This document shows positions 35,173-43,554 of a stretch of 47,409 bases of DNA, in pieces. The DNA is taken from assembly GCF_000378245.1 (NCBI RefSeq), contig NZ_KB899517.1:1-47409 (forward strand), written 5' to 3'. The position numbers were made by a program, and so were the translations under genes. Numbering within the stretch: the stretch's first letter is position 1; each line of letters opens with the position of its first letter. A model generated the notes under the pieces. That model worked only from the letters and a program-made list of their open reading frames with translations. It was not told the DNA's origin and did no database searches. The DNA is from Aromatoleum toluclasticum ATCC 700605 (lineage in GTDB: Bacteria; Pseudomonadota; Gammaproteobacteria; Burkholderiales; Rhodocyclaceae).

Positions 35173-35199
35173 CGGGGCGCCACAGGCGCCCCGTTTTTT
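35173..35199 (+). terminator. Rho-independent terminator of the SDR-ebd-thiolase operon
   Basis: GGGGCGCC (35174-35181), loop ACA, GGCGCCCC (35185-35192), then GTTTTTT. A perfect 8-bp GC stem with a T-run 115 bp after the thiolase stop. It separates this operon from the carboxylase operon, which has its own promoter element at 35263-35342. Confidence 0.92.
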
Positions 35200-35262
35200 A
35201 TCCGCAGGCCGGAAACATCCAGCCGAGCAAGGTTCGCCCCGGCCGGTAGGAAACGTCCGATA

Positions 35263-35342
35263 CAGCGCTGTTCTTCGCTCGGTTTCCGATTACAGAAAAT
35301 CAGGCTTTTCCGATTTTTCCTGCTTTTGCCGGCCCGTATATT
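35263..35342 (+). promoter_or_regulatory. Shared activator-type promoter element, copy 3 (carboxylase operon)
   Basis: CAGCGCT (35263-35269), TCGG (35279-35282), TTCCGATTACAGAAAATC (35284-35301), TTCCGATTTTT (35308-35318) and a -10-like TATATT (35337-35342). GATTACA and TCCGAT are 49 and 28 bp upstream of the hexamer, exactly as in copies 1 and 2, and TTCCGA repeats 24 bp apart as in copy 2. Predicted start near 35349, 69 bases before the first gene. Nothing else is seen in 35060-35417 apart from the terminator. Confidence 0.72.
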
Positions 35343-35417
35343 TCCCTCAAGACATTTGAAACCGCAGTGATTGGACGGCCGCGCGGCGGCCGGCATTGCG
35401 CCGCATGAGGGAAGGCG

Positions 35418-35906
35418 ATGGATATCGATCTCGAAGAATTGGCGACCATGGTGGGTTTGCTCAAGGACGCGGAATTTACCGAGTTCCGCTACGAAAAAGC
35501 GGACATGCGCCTGGTCATCAGCCGCGGGGCCGCGACAACGAACGACGAATCTGCTCCGGTTCGTGCTCTGGGCAAGCCTGCCGTGGCGCTGCCGTCCGCG
35601 CCGGCCGCTCAGCTTGCAAAGGTCCAGCCGACCGCCGCTGCGCCTGCTTCCCACGAGGGCGCCGAGGTCGTGCGGACCCCGTTGCTGGGAACGTTCTACG
35701 CGAGCCCGAAGCCGGGCGAGGCGCCGTTCGTGCGGGTGGGCGACCGGGTCGAGGCCAGGACCGTGCTGTGCATCGTCGAAGTCATGAAGCTGATGAATTC
35801 GGTCGAAGCAGGCTGCAGCGGCGTGGTCGTCGCGATCCACGCCGAAGACGGGCAGCTGGTCGAGTCCGGCCAAGCCTTGTTCAGCATCGTAGCGGGTGAT
35901 GCCTGA
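35418..35906 (+). CDS. Biotin carboxyl carrier protein
   Basis: A 162-residue carrier. The AccB-like N-terminal helix (MDIDLEELATMVGLLKDAEF) is followed by a Pro/Ala-rich flexible linker (about 40-80) and a biotinyl domain. The biotin-acceptor Lys124 lies in EVMKLMN, where Val replaces the usual Ala of EAMK. It carries carboxybiotin between the next two subunits. Its place in a catabolic operon, with a pyruvate-carboxylase-type transferase rather than AccAD, argues against a role in fatty-acid synthesis. It overlaps the next gene by 1 bp (TGATG). Confidence 0.93.
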   Translation: MDIDLEELATMVGLLKDAEFTEFRYEKADMRLVISRGAATTNDESAPVRALGKPAVALPSAPAAQLAKVQPTAAAPASHEGAEVVRTPLLGTFYASPKPGEAPFVRVGDRVEARTVLCIVEVMKLMNSVEAGCSGVVVAIHAEDGQLVESGQALFSIVAGDA

Positions 35907-37261
35907 TGGCGACGCAACGTGTCTTCGTCGCCAACCGCGGGGAGATCGCCCTGCGCATCATCGATGCGTGCGACCGCCTCGGCTTCGAAACGGTGCTGGG
36001 CGTGTCCGCTGCGGACCGCGACAGTCTGCCCGCGCGGCGGGCCGGCCGGGTCGTGACGCTGGGCGGCCCGCGGGCGGCGGAAAGCTACCTCAATGTCCCC
36101 GCGGTCGTGCATGCCGCGGTCGCGACCGGTTGCACGGCCATTCATCCGGGCTACGGCTTCCTGTCGGAGCGCGAGGATTTCGCCCGGCTGTGCGCCGAGA
36201 ACGGGCTGGTTTTCGTCGGTCCGCGCCCGGAACAGCTCCAGGCGCTCGGCGACAAGATCAGCGCGCGCCGGCTGGCCGAAGCGGTGGGCGTGCCGGTGTC
36301 GCCGGGCGGACCCACTACGACGGCCGCGGATGCGCTGGCGCTCGCGCGCAGGATCGGCTTCCCGGTGCTGGTGAAGGCCGCGTTCGGCGGTGGCGGGCGC
36401 GGCATGAAGCAGGTCCACGACGAGACCGGTCTGGTCGCCGCGTGGGAGCTCGCGTCATCTGAGGCCGCCGCCTCGTTCGGCGACGGCACGGTGTTCATCG
36501 AGCGCTTCGTCCAGTCGGCCAAGCACGTCGAGGTGCAGATCCTGGGCGACGCCCATGGCAACCGCATTCACCTGGCCGAACGCGAGTGCTCGCTGCAGTA
36601 CCGCTACCAGAAGATCATCGAGGAGGCGCCCTGCGTCGCGCTGTCCGACGAGGCGCGCCGGCGCCTGCACGGCTACGCATTGCGCATCGCCGACGCGCTC
36701 GACTACGTGAGCCTCGGTACGGTCGAGTTCCTGGTCGACGTCGAGCGCGGCGACATCTGCTTTCTCGAGGTGAATCCGCGCGTCCAGGTGGAGCATCCGG
36801 TGACCGAGGCGATCACCGGCGTCGATCTCGTGCGCGAGCAGCTGCTGGTCGCCTTCGGCGAGCCGTTGCGCTTGCGCCAGGACGACGTGCGCGTCGACGG
36901 CCACGCGGTCGAACTGCGTCTTACGGCGCAGGACCCGGGGCACGGACTGCGGCCTTCGCCCGGCCGGCTCACGCACTGGCGGCCGAGTCCAATCGGCGGC
37001 GTGCGCTGGGATACGCACATGTACGAGGGCTATCTCTTTCCGCCGTACTACGACGCGCTGATGGCCAAGATCATCGCGCACGGGCCGGACCGGGAGGCGG
37101 CGCTCGCGCGGGCGCGGGCGGCGATTGCCGGCTTGCAGGTGCAGGGTTGCACGACGAACCAGTCCCTGCTGCGGGAGCTGCTCGACACCCCCGAGATCAT
37201 TCACGACACCGTGACCACCCGTTGGCTCGAGGATCGTTTTGCGGAGGAGATGCAGGCATGA
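35906..37261 (+). CDS. Biotin carboxylase subunit
   Basis: A 451-residue ATP-grasp enzyme that carboxylates biotin with bicarbonate and ATP. The N-domain begins VFVANRGEIALRIIDAC. The glycine-rich lid FGGGGRGMKQV is near residue 160, and the metal and bicarbonate site EVNPRVQVEHPVTEA near residue 285. The length equals AccC. It is the energising subunit of the predicted ketone carboxylase, and its start and stop overlap both neighbours, indicating coupled translation. Similar subunits (XccABC) are proposed for p-hydroxyacetophenone in Aromatoleum. Confidence 0.94.
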   Translation: MATQRVFVANRGEIALRIIDACDRLGFETVLGVSAADRDSLPARRAGRVVTLGGPRAAESYLNVPAVVHAAVATGCTAIHPGYGFLSEREDFARLCAENGLVFVGPRPEQLQALGDKISARRLAEAVGVPVSPGGPTTTAADALALARRIGFPVLVKAAFGGGGRGMKQVHDETGLVAAWELASSEAAASFGDGTVFIERFVQSAKHVEVQILGDAHGNRIHLAERECSLQYRYQKIIEEAPCVALSDEARRRLHGYALRIADALDYVSLGTVEFLVDVERGDICFLEVNPRVQVEHPVTEAITGVDLVREQLLVAFGEPLRLRQDDVRVDGHAVELRLTAQDPGHGLRPSPGRLTHWRPSPIGGVRWDTHMYEGYLFPPYYDALMAKIIAHGPDREAALARARAAIAGLQVQGCTTNQSLLRELLDTPEIIHDTVTTRWLEDRFAEEMQA

Positions 37262-38742
37262 CCGACATACGACTGGTCGACGTGTCCTTGCGCGACGGCA
37301 ACCAGAGTCTCTGGGGAGCGGTCGGCGTCAAGACGCGCACCATGGAGCGGGTGTGCCCGGCGCTGGGTCGGGTCGGCTATCACGCGCTGGAGCTGCTGTC
37401 GAGCACGCAGGTCGCGGTGGCGGTGCGGTTTCACCGTGAGGACCCGTGGGCTCGCATCGATGCCGCGCGCCGTGCCGCTCCGCATACGACCCTCGGCTTC
37501 CTGACCACCGGCAAGCGCTTCATCAGCTTTTCGCGCACTCCGGCCAACCTGTTCCAGCTCGCCTTCGACCTGTTGCGGCGCCACGGCGTTACCCGCATGT
37601 GGATCATCGACCCGATGCACGACATGGCGTCGGCGCGCGAGACCGCGCGCATGGCCAAGCGGGCGGGCTTCGACGACGTCGTCGCTGGCATCTGCTACAC
37701 GATCAGCCCGGTGCACACGGACGATTATTTCGCCGATCGCGTCGCCGAACTCGACGACTGCGAAGCCATCGACTCCGTCTATCTCAAGGATCCGGCCGGG
37801 CTGCTCACGCCGTCGCGGCTGGAAACCCTCGTGCCGCACATGCGCCAGCGGCTCAAGCGGCTGCGCCTCGACGAGCTGCACACCCACTGCAACACGGGGC
37901 TGGCGCCGATCACCCTGCTGAGCGCCGCCGACCTCGGCATCGGCACGCTGCACTGCGCGCTGCCGCCGCTCGCCAACGGCTCGTCGCACGCATCGGCGCC
38001 GAAGCTGGTGGCCAACCTGCGTGCACGCGGCCATCGGGTGGACGTCGATCTCGCCGCGATGGAAGAGGCCTCCGCGATCCTGACCCGCGAGGCAAAGCTG
38101 CGCCGCCTGCCTTCGGGAACGCTGCAGGAATACGACGAGGGCTATTACCGCCACACGCTGCCCGGCGGCGTGATCTCCACGACGCGGCGCCAGCTTGCCG
38201 AGATGGGGAAGGCGGACCTGATGCCGGCGGTCATCGAGGAGTCGGTGCGCGTGCGCAGCGACCTCGGCTGGCCGATCGTGATGACGCCGTTCGCGCAGTA
38301 CATCGTTACCCAGGCGGCGCTCAACGTGATTGGCGGCGAGCGGTATCGCCAGCTCAGCGACGAGGTCGTCGACATGCTGATGGGCGACTGGGGTCCGATG
38401 CCGGGCCCGGTCGACGGCAATCTGCTCGACCGCGCGCACGATACGCCGCGCGCGCGCAACCGTCACCAGGATCCGGCGGCGCCGTCGCTCGACGAGCTGC
38501 GCGCGCGATTCGGCCGCGGCATTTCGGACGAGGATCTGCTGCTGCGCGCGCTGATGCCTGCCGAGCAGGTCGGCGCGATGGTCGACGAACGCGAGCGCCG
38601 GAGGGCGGGTGGAGACGGCGCGTCGCTGAAGGCGCTGGCCGAAGCCCTGAGCGATCCGCAGCGGCCGATGTCGGTGAGTTTCAGCCGGGGGGATACGTCG
38701 TTCTTCCTGCGCGGCGGCCGTTCAGCAAGGGAGGCATCATGA
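37258..38742 (+). CDS. Carboxyltransferase subunit, pyruvate carboxylase/5S type
   Basis: A 494-residue HMGL-like TIM-barrel carboxyltransferase. SLRDGNQSLWG (residues 10-20) aligns with RDAHQSL of pyruvate carboxylase and transcarboxylase 5S. The carbamylated-Lys motif is LKDPAGLLTP with Lys177, and the metal-binding HTHCNTG (208-214) keeps both His but replaces the usual DT by CN. A C-terminal PYC_OADA-like domain follows. Members transfer CO2 from biotin to the alpha-carbon of a ketone or keto acid, which fits acetophenone-like ketones. The altered active-site loops suggest a substrate other than pyruvate. It overlaps the next gene by 4 bp. Confidence 0.88.
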   Translation: MTDIRLVDVSLRDGNQSLWGAVGVKTRTMERVCPALGRVGYHALELLSSTQVAVAVRFHREDPWARIDAARRAAPHTTLGFLTTGKRFISFSRTPANLFQLAFDLLRRHGVTRMWIIDPMHDMASARETARMAKRAGFDDVVAGICYTISPVHTDDYFADRVAELDDCEAIDSVYLKDPAGLLTPSRLETLVPHMRQRLKRLRLDELHTHCNTGLAPITLLSAADLGIGTLHCALPPLANGSSHASAPKLVANLRARGHRVDVDLAAMEEASAILTREAKLRRLPSGTLQEYDEGYYRHTLPGGVISTTRRQLAEMGKADLMPAVIEESVRVRSDLGWPIVMTPFAQYIVTQAALNVIGGERYRQLSDEVVDMLMGDWGPMPGPVDGNLLDRAHDTPRARNRHQDPAAPSLDELRARFGRGISDEDLLLRALMPAEQVGAMVDERERRRAGGDGASLKALAEALSDPQRPMSVSFSRGDTSFFLRGGRSAREAS

Positions 38743-39635
38743 CGCAGGCAATGATGAGCCGGCCAGCGTCGCGCGACGCGCTGAGGGCTGTCGTCGAGGC
38801 GCGCGGCTGGGTGCTCGATGTCGATGGCTGCCTCGTGCGCACGGCCACGGCCGGCGGCACGGGCGGCGAGCCGATGCGCGGGGCGGTCGAGCTGCTGCGT
38901 TGGCTGCGCCAGCACGGGCGCGACTTCGTCGTATGTACGAACGCCTCGCAGCGTCCGGCGCGCGACTACGCGAAGCACCTGCGCGAAATCGGCCTCGACG
39001 TCGCCGACCACGAACTGATGACGGCCGCGACGGCCGCCGCCGGCTACATCGCGGCGCACCACCCCGGCGCGCGGGTGCTGACGGTCGGCGGCCCCGGGCT
39101 GGAAGACGCGTTGCGCGAGCGGCAACTGGAACTCGCCCGGCCCGGCGAGGGGCTCGCCGACGTCGTCGTGGTCGGCGCCGCCGACCTCTACACGACGGCG
39201 GTGCTCAACGCCGCATGCCTCGCCATCGCCGACAACGACGCTGCCTTCTATGTCACGGTCGATGCGCCCTGGTTCTACGGCGGGTTGCAGCGCTCGGTGT
39301 GCGCTTCGTCGGCGATCGCCGCGGCCATCGCATCGCCGACCGGACGTGAGGCCGTCGTGTGCGGCAAGCCGTCGCCGGCGATCGGCGAGGTGCTGCGCGA
39401 GCGGCTCGGCGGCGAGGGCGGCCGCATCGTCGTCGTCGGCGACGTCGCGACGATCGAAGTGCGGCTCGCCCACCAGATGGGCGCGCTGGGTGTGCTGGTG
39501 ATGAGCGGGGGCACTTCGCCCGAAGAAGTTTCTGGCCTTCAGCCCATGGACCGCCCCGACCTGCAGGTCGCAGACGTGGGGGCTCTGGTCGACCTGATGG
39601 AGGCCGTGGATGCTCGAGGAGACGACAATGACTAA
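38739..39635 (+). CDS. HAD-superfamily phosphatase (NagD/HAD-IIA type)
   Basis: A 298-residue HAD hydrolase with all four motifs: VLDVDGCLV (nucleophile Asp and acid Asp), VCTNAS, the Lys in CGKPSP, and VVGDVATIEV. The large cap between motifs II and III is of the NagD/p-nitrophenyl-phosphatase type. Embedded between a carboxylase and a phosphotransferase, with overlapping ends, it is expected to act on a phosphorylated pathway intermediate or by-product. A HAD protein (PpcD) also belongs to phenylphosphate carboxylase, but it is much smaller. Exact substrate unknown. Confidence 0.85.
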   Translation: MTQAMMSRPASRDALRAVVEARGWVLDVDGCLVRTATAGGTGGEPMRGAVELLRWLRQHGRDFVVCTNASQRPARDYAKHLREIGLDVADHELMTAATAAAGYIAAHHPGARVLTVGGPGLEDALRERQLELARPGEGLADVVVVGAADLYTTAVLNAACLAIADNDAAFYVTVDAPWFYGGLQRSVCASSAIAAAIASPTGREAVVCGKPSPAIGEVLRERLGGEGGRIVVVGDVATIEVRLAHQMGALGVLVMSGGTSPEEVSGLQPMDRPDLQVADVGALVDLMEAVDARGDDND

Positions 39636-41448
39636 GGCACGGGATCGGTTTGAATTTTTCCACGAAGCGAAAGCGCCTGCCGGTGCCGAGGGCTGGCAGC
39701 GCATGTATCCGTATTTCCTCGTCTCGCAGCCCGAAGGGCGCGCGGCGGAGGACTCCCGATTCTGGTTCGCGGATTCGATGCACTGGTCGCGCGCCGTGCA
39801 TCCGTTCGACAGCATCGGCGCCGAGGCGGTGTATTACGGCTGCGGGGTGAACAGCACGCGCGGCATCGCGTTGCCTTCGGCGCTCGGGCTGGATGTGCGC
39901 GTCGTCAACGGCTACGTCTATATTTGCCCGCTGCCGGTAACCGACTCCGCGGAGGTCGAGAAGCGCCTGGCGCTGTTCCAGGAGCGCGCAGGTTTCTACT
40001 ACAAGAACTGGGACGACCTGTACGCCCGCTGGCAGGAGAAGATGCGGGTAGCAGTCAAGCGCATGAAGGCGCTGAAGTTCGAGCCGTTGCCGGAGTTCGA
40101 GCCGCTCGAGGTGGTCACGGAAGGCAAGGGCCGCTCGACCTCCTGGGATCTGGTGGAGAACTACCACCGCCTGATCAACGACTTCTTCCTCGTCTGGCAG
40201 TACCACTTCGAGATGCTGGGCCTCGGCTACGGCGCGTATCTCGTGTTCTTCGGCTTCTGCAAGCAGGCCTTCCCCGAGATCGAGGATCAGACCATCGCGC
40301 GTATGGTCGCGGGCGTCGAGGGTATCGCGTTCCGGCCCGACGACGAGCTGCGCCGGCTCGCCAAGCTGGCGGTGGAGCTGGGGCTCGCGGATGCCTTCGA
40401 CGCGAAGGACAGTCCTGAGGAAATCTTTGCAGCGCTCGGGCGCCGCAGCGACGGCGAGCGCTGGATCGCCGCGTTCGAGGCCACGCGCGACCCCTGGTTC
40501 GACTACTTCGCCGAATACGGTTTCCTGCATGACCAGCAAACCTGGAACGGCAACCTGGAAATTCCGCTGCAGGGCATCGCCCGCTACGTGAGCCTGCTGC
40601 AGGCGGGCAAGGATATCGATCGGCCGGTGGCCCGGTTGCAGGCCGAGCAGGACGAGATCGCCGCGGAGTACCGCGCGCTGCTGACGCCCGAGGAGGCGCA
40701 GCGCTTCGACGAGGCGCTGGGGTTGTCGCGGGCCGTGTTCCCGTTCATCGAGGAGCACAACATCTACGTCGAGCACTGGTCGCACGCGGTGTTCTGGGAG
40801 AAGGTGCGCGATCTCGCCCAGGTGTTCGTCGATGCGGGCTTCTTCCAGGAAGCCGGCGACCTCTATTACCTGAACCGTTTCGAGCTCGATCAGGCGCTGT
40901 TCGACCTGGTCGAATCCTGGGGCATCGGCGTGCCCGCCCGCGGCGTGCAGCACTGGCGCACCGAAATCGCCGACCGGCGCCGCATCATGGCCGCGCTGCG
41001 CGCCGCAGCGCCCGCGCCCGCGTATGGCATTCCGCCCACGGAGGTGACCGACCCGTTCGCGATCATGAACTACGGCGTGACCACCGAACGCGTGGCCGAT
41101 TGGCTCGACCAGACGGCCGGCGGCGACAACGGCCAGATCAAGGGCATTCCCGTGTCGCCAGGCGTCGTCGAAGGCAAGGTGCGGGTCATCCGGCACGAAG
41201 ACGAGCTGAGCCAGTTGCAGACGGGAGAGATCCTCGTCGCGCAGATCACCGCCCCGTCGTGGGCGTCCGCGTTCTCGGTCGTTTCCGGGGTCGTGACCGA
41301 CATCGGCGGGATGATGAGCCACGCCGCCATCATCTGCCGCGAGTACGGCATGCCGGCGGTGGTCAGCACCGGGTTCGCCACGACACGCCTGAAGACCGGG
41401 ATGCGCGTACGCATCGACGGCCGCAAAGGCACCGTCGTCCCCCTTTAG
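39628..41448 (+). CDS. Phenylphosphate synthase-like subunit A (PEP-synthase phosphohistidine protein)
   Basis: A 606-residue protein. The C-terminal 100 residues form a PEP-utiliser mobile domain with the phosphorylated His565 in GGMMSHAAIICREYGMPAVV, preceded by GIPVSPGVVEGKVRVI. The first 480 residues carry a domain without the PEP/pyruvate barrel, matching the layout of the 70-kDa subunit of Thauera phenylphosphate synthase (conserved His near 569). The start at 39628 follows GAGGAG; an ATG at 39610 is in frame. It is expected to pass phosphate from ATP, through the His, to an enol or phenol acceptor. No phenylphosphate carboxylase genes are present, so a new acceptor is likely. Confidence 0.87.
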   Translation: MTKARDRFEFFHEAKAPAGAEGWQRMYPYFLVSQPEGRAAEDSRFWFADSMHWSRAVHPFDSIGAEAVYYGCGVNSTRGIALPSALGLDVRVVNGYVYICPLPVTDSAEVEKRLALFQERAGFYYKNWDDLYARWQEKMRVAVKRMKALKFEPLPEFEPLEVVTEGKGRSTSWDLVENYHRLINDFFLVWQYHFEMLGLGYGAYLVFFGFCKQAFPEIEDQTIARMVAGVEGIAFRPDDELRRLAKLAVELGLADAFDAKDSPEEIFAALGRRSDGERWIAAFEATRDPWFDYFAEYGFLHDQQTWNGNLEIPLQGIARYVSLLQAGKDIDRPVARLQAEQDEIAAEYRALLTPEEAQRFDEALGLSRAVFPFIEEHNIYVEHWSHAVFWEKVRDLAQVFVDAGFFQEAGDLYYLNRFELDQALFDLVESWGIGVPARGVQHWRTEIADRRRIMAALRAAAPAPAYGIPPTEVTDPFAIMNYGVTTERVADWLDQTAGGDNGQIKGIPVSPGVVEGKVRVIRHEDELSQLQTGEILVAQITAPSWASAFSVVSGVVTDIGGMMSHAAIICREYGMPAVVSTGFATTRLKTGMRVRIDGRKGTVVPL

Positions 41449-41467
41449 ATCGCGAGGAACAGACAAC

Positions 41468-42562
41468 ATGCTGACATTCGATTTCGACGACCCGCTGGCG
41501 ACTGATCACAAGCTCGTAGGCGGCAAGGGTTACGGCTTGGCGATGATGACGAGGGCCGGCATTCCGGTGTCGCCCGGCTTCACCGTGCTGACCCGGACGT
41601 ATCGGGATTACCTCGTGTCGACCGGCCTGAAGCATCGGCTGGAGTCGGCCCTCGGCCTCGTCGATCGCGCCTCCATCGACGCGCTCGACGAGCTGGCGCG
41701 AACCATCCACGCCTGGTTTCTCGATACGCCCCTGCCTCCTGGAGCACACGAGGCACTCGCGTCCGCCTACGACCGCCTGTGCGCATCCGTCGGCGTCTCC
41801 GACGTGTCGGTCGCGGTACGCTCCAGCGCGACCGCGGAGGACTCCGCCGGCGCGAGCTTCGCCGGCGAATACGAGACCTTCGTTGGCCTGCGCGGCATGG
41901 CCCAGGTCGAGCTGCACCTACGCCTGTGCTGGGCGAGCGCATTCACCGCCCGTGCGCTCAGCTACGCGTGGAAGAACGGTATCGAGCCGCTCGACGTGGA
42001 TATGGCGGTGGTCGTGCAGAAGACGGTGAATGCGCGTGCCGCCGGCGTCATGTTTACGGTGAGCCCGCTCACGGGCGACCGCTCACGCATCCAGATCGAA
42101 GCGTCATACGGGCTCGGCCTCGGCGTGGTCGGCGGCGACGTGACGCCCGACCGCTACGTCATCGCGAAGATCGAAGGGTGCGTGATCGACCGCGTGATCG
42201 GCGACAAGCACATCGAATACGTCGGCGGCCAGGTCGCCACCCCGGTCGACGCGGAACGGCGCGCGAGGCTGTGTCTGAGCGATGACGAAGTGATGACGCT
42301 GGCGCAGTTGGGCAAACGCCTGGAACGTCTCAACGGGGGGCCGCAGGACATCGAGTTCGCCATCGACAGCGACCTGCCCGCCGCCCGAAACGTCGTGCTG
42401 CTGCAATGTCGCCCGGTCACGGTCCTGCCGGCGAAGGAGGGTACGAAATCGGTGTCGGCCGACGCGCTCTCCCGCATGGCCTCCACGGTACTTGCGGCAG
42501 CCCGCGGGGGCGTGAGCGCTACTCCGTCATGCACGTCAGATCGCGCAGGAGTCGGTCGATGA
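41468..42562 (+). CDS. Phenylphosphate synthase-like subunit B (PPDK/PEPS ATP-binding protein)
   Basis: A 364-residue protein equal to the N-terminal ATP-grasp domain of PEP synthase. VGGKGYGLAMM (residues 17-27), VRSSATAEDSAGASFAGEYE (117-136, with ATP-binding Arg118), GVMFTVSPLTGDRSRI and PQDIEFA...LLQCRPVT are all typical. It would phosphorylate His565 of the upstream protein using ATP (beta-phosphate transfer in the family). The A/B split and sizes of about 68 and 39 kDa mirror PpsA/PpsB. No PpsC-like CBS-domain activator is seen. Its stop overlaps the next start (ATGA). Confidence 0.88.
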   Translation: MLTFDFDDPLATDHKLVGGKGYGLAMMTRAGIPVSPGFTVLTRTYRDYLVSTGLKHRLESALGLVDRASIDALDELARTIHAWFLDTPLPPGAHEALASAYDRLCASVGVSDVSVAVRSSATAEDSAGASFAGEYETFVGLRGMAQVELHLRLCWASAFTARALSYAWKNGIEPLDVDMAVVVQKTVNARAAGVMFTVSPLTGDRSRIQIEASYGLGLGVVGGDVTPDRYVIAKIEGCVIDRVIGDKHIEYVGGQVATPVDAERRARLCLSDDEVMTLAQLGKRLERLNGGPQDIEFAIDSDLPAARNVVLLQCRPVTVLPAKEGTKSVSADALSRMASTVLAAARGGVSATPSCTSDRAGVGR

Positions 42563-43554
42563 CACGAGTCGTCAGGTTTCACGAGTACGGCGGTCCCGAA
42601 GTGCTCAGGATCGAAGAGCTCGAGGTCGGCGAGCCGGCTGCCGGCGAGCTGCGGGTCCGGATCGAGGCGATCGGCCTGAACAGGGCGGAAGCCGGCTTTC
42701 GGTCCGGGCACTACATCGAAAAGGCCAAGCTGCCGGCGCGTCTGGGCTACGAGGCCGCGGGCGTTGTGGAGGCCCTGGGCTCGGGGGTTAGCGGCATCGA
42801 AGTCGGCGAGGCCGTGTGCGTCATCCCCGGGTTCTCGATGAACTCCTATGGCGTTTACGCCGAACGGGCGATCGTACCCGCCGCGGCGGTCGTCAGACGC
42901 CCGGCCGGCCTGACTACGGTCGAGGCGGCCGCGGTCTGGATGCCGTATCTGACGGCTTACGGCGCTCTGATCGATGCGGTCGGTGTCGGCAAGGCCGAGG
43001 TCGTCGTGATCACCGCCGCTTCGAGCAGTGTCGGGCTTGCCGCAATCCAGATCGCCAACAGCATCGGCGCCGTCCCGATCGCCGTCACGCGTACCCGGGC
43101 CAAGCGAGGGGCGCTGCTCGCGGCTGGTGCGGCGCACGTCGTCGTGAGCGCCGATCAGGACATTGCCGACGAGGTGATGCGACTCACTGAAGGACGCGGG
43201 GCGCGCATGGCGTTCGACCCGGTCGGCGGGCCCGGCGTCGTCGCCCTCGCGTCCGCGCTGGCGCCCCGGGGCACACTCGTGCTGTACGGCAACCTCGGCG
43301 GCGAAGCCGACCAGACACCTTTCCCGTTCGGTCTCGCGGTCGGCCGGGGGCTGAGCCTGCGCGGTTACCTCGTGTTCGAGGTCATCCACGACCCGGCCCG
43401 CCGCGCACGCGCCGAGTCCTTCATCCGCGAGGGGCTGCAAACCGGCGCCCTCAAGCCGACGGTCGACCGGACGTTTCCGCTCGACGACATCGTCGCGGCC
43501 CACCGTTACCTCGAGGGGAATCAGCAACTGGGCAAGGTCGTGGTCACGGTGTGA
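42559..43554 (+). CDS. Zinc-free MDR oxidoreductase (quinone reductase-like)
   Basis: A 331-residue medium-chain dehydrogenase/reductase of the quinone oxidoreductase branch, without structural-zinc cysteines. The N-terminal GroES-like domain (FHEYGGPEVL) is followed by a Rossmann fold with TAASSSVGLAAIQIAN, in which AASSSVG replaces the usual GAAGGVG. NADPH is the typical cofactor. As the last gene of the carboxylase operon, preceded by CAGGAG, it may reduce a conjugated enone or side product; nothing identifies its substrate. No clear terminator follows. Confidence 0.85.
   Translation: MTRVVRFHEYGGPEVLRIEELEVGEPAAGELRVRIEAIGLNRAEAGFRSGHYIEKAKLPARLGYEAAGVVEALGSGVSGIEVGEAVCVIPGFSMNSYGVYAERAIVPAAAVVRRPAGLTTVEAAAVWMPYLTAYGALIDAVGVGKAEVVVITAASSSVGLAAIQIANSIGAVPIAVTRTRAKRGALLAAGAAHVVVSADQDIADEVMRLTEGRGARMAFDPVGGPGVVALASALAPRGTLVLYGNLGGEADQTPFPFGLAVGRGLSLRGYLVFEVIHDPARRARAESFIREGLQTGALKPTVDRTFPLDDIVAAHRYLEGNQQLGKVVVTV

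Noticed and set aside
35418-37261. BCCP and biotin carboxylase as housekeeping acetyl-CoA carboxylase (accBC)
   Set aside because: They are coupled to a pyruvate-carboxylase-type transferase in a catabolic operon, without accA or accD.
39628-42562. Frameshifted or split PEP synthase
   Set aside because: The PEP barrel is missing, both parts have their own ribosome sites, and the order (His protein before ATP-grasp) is opposite to a simple split but equal to PpsA-PpsB.
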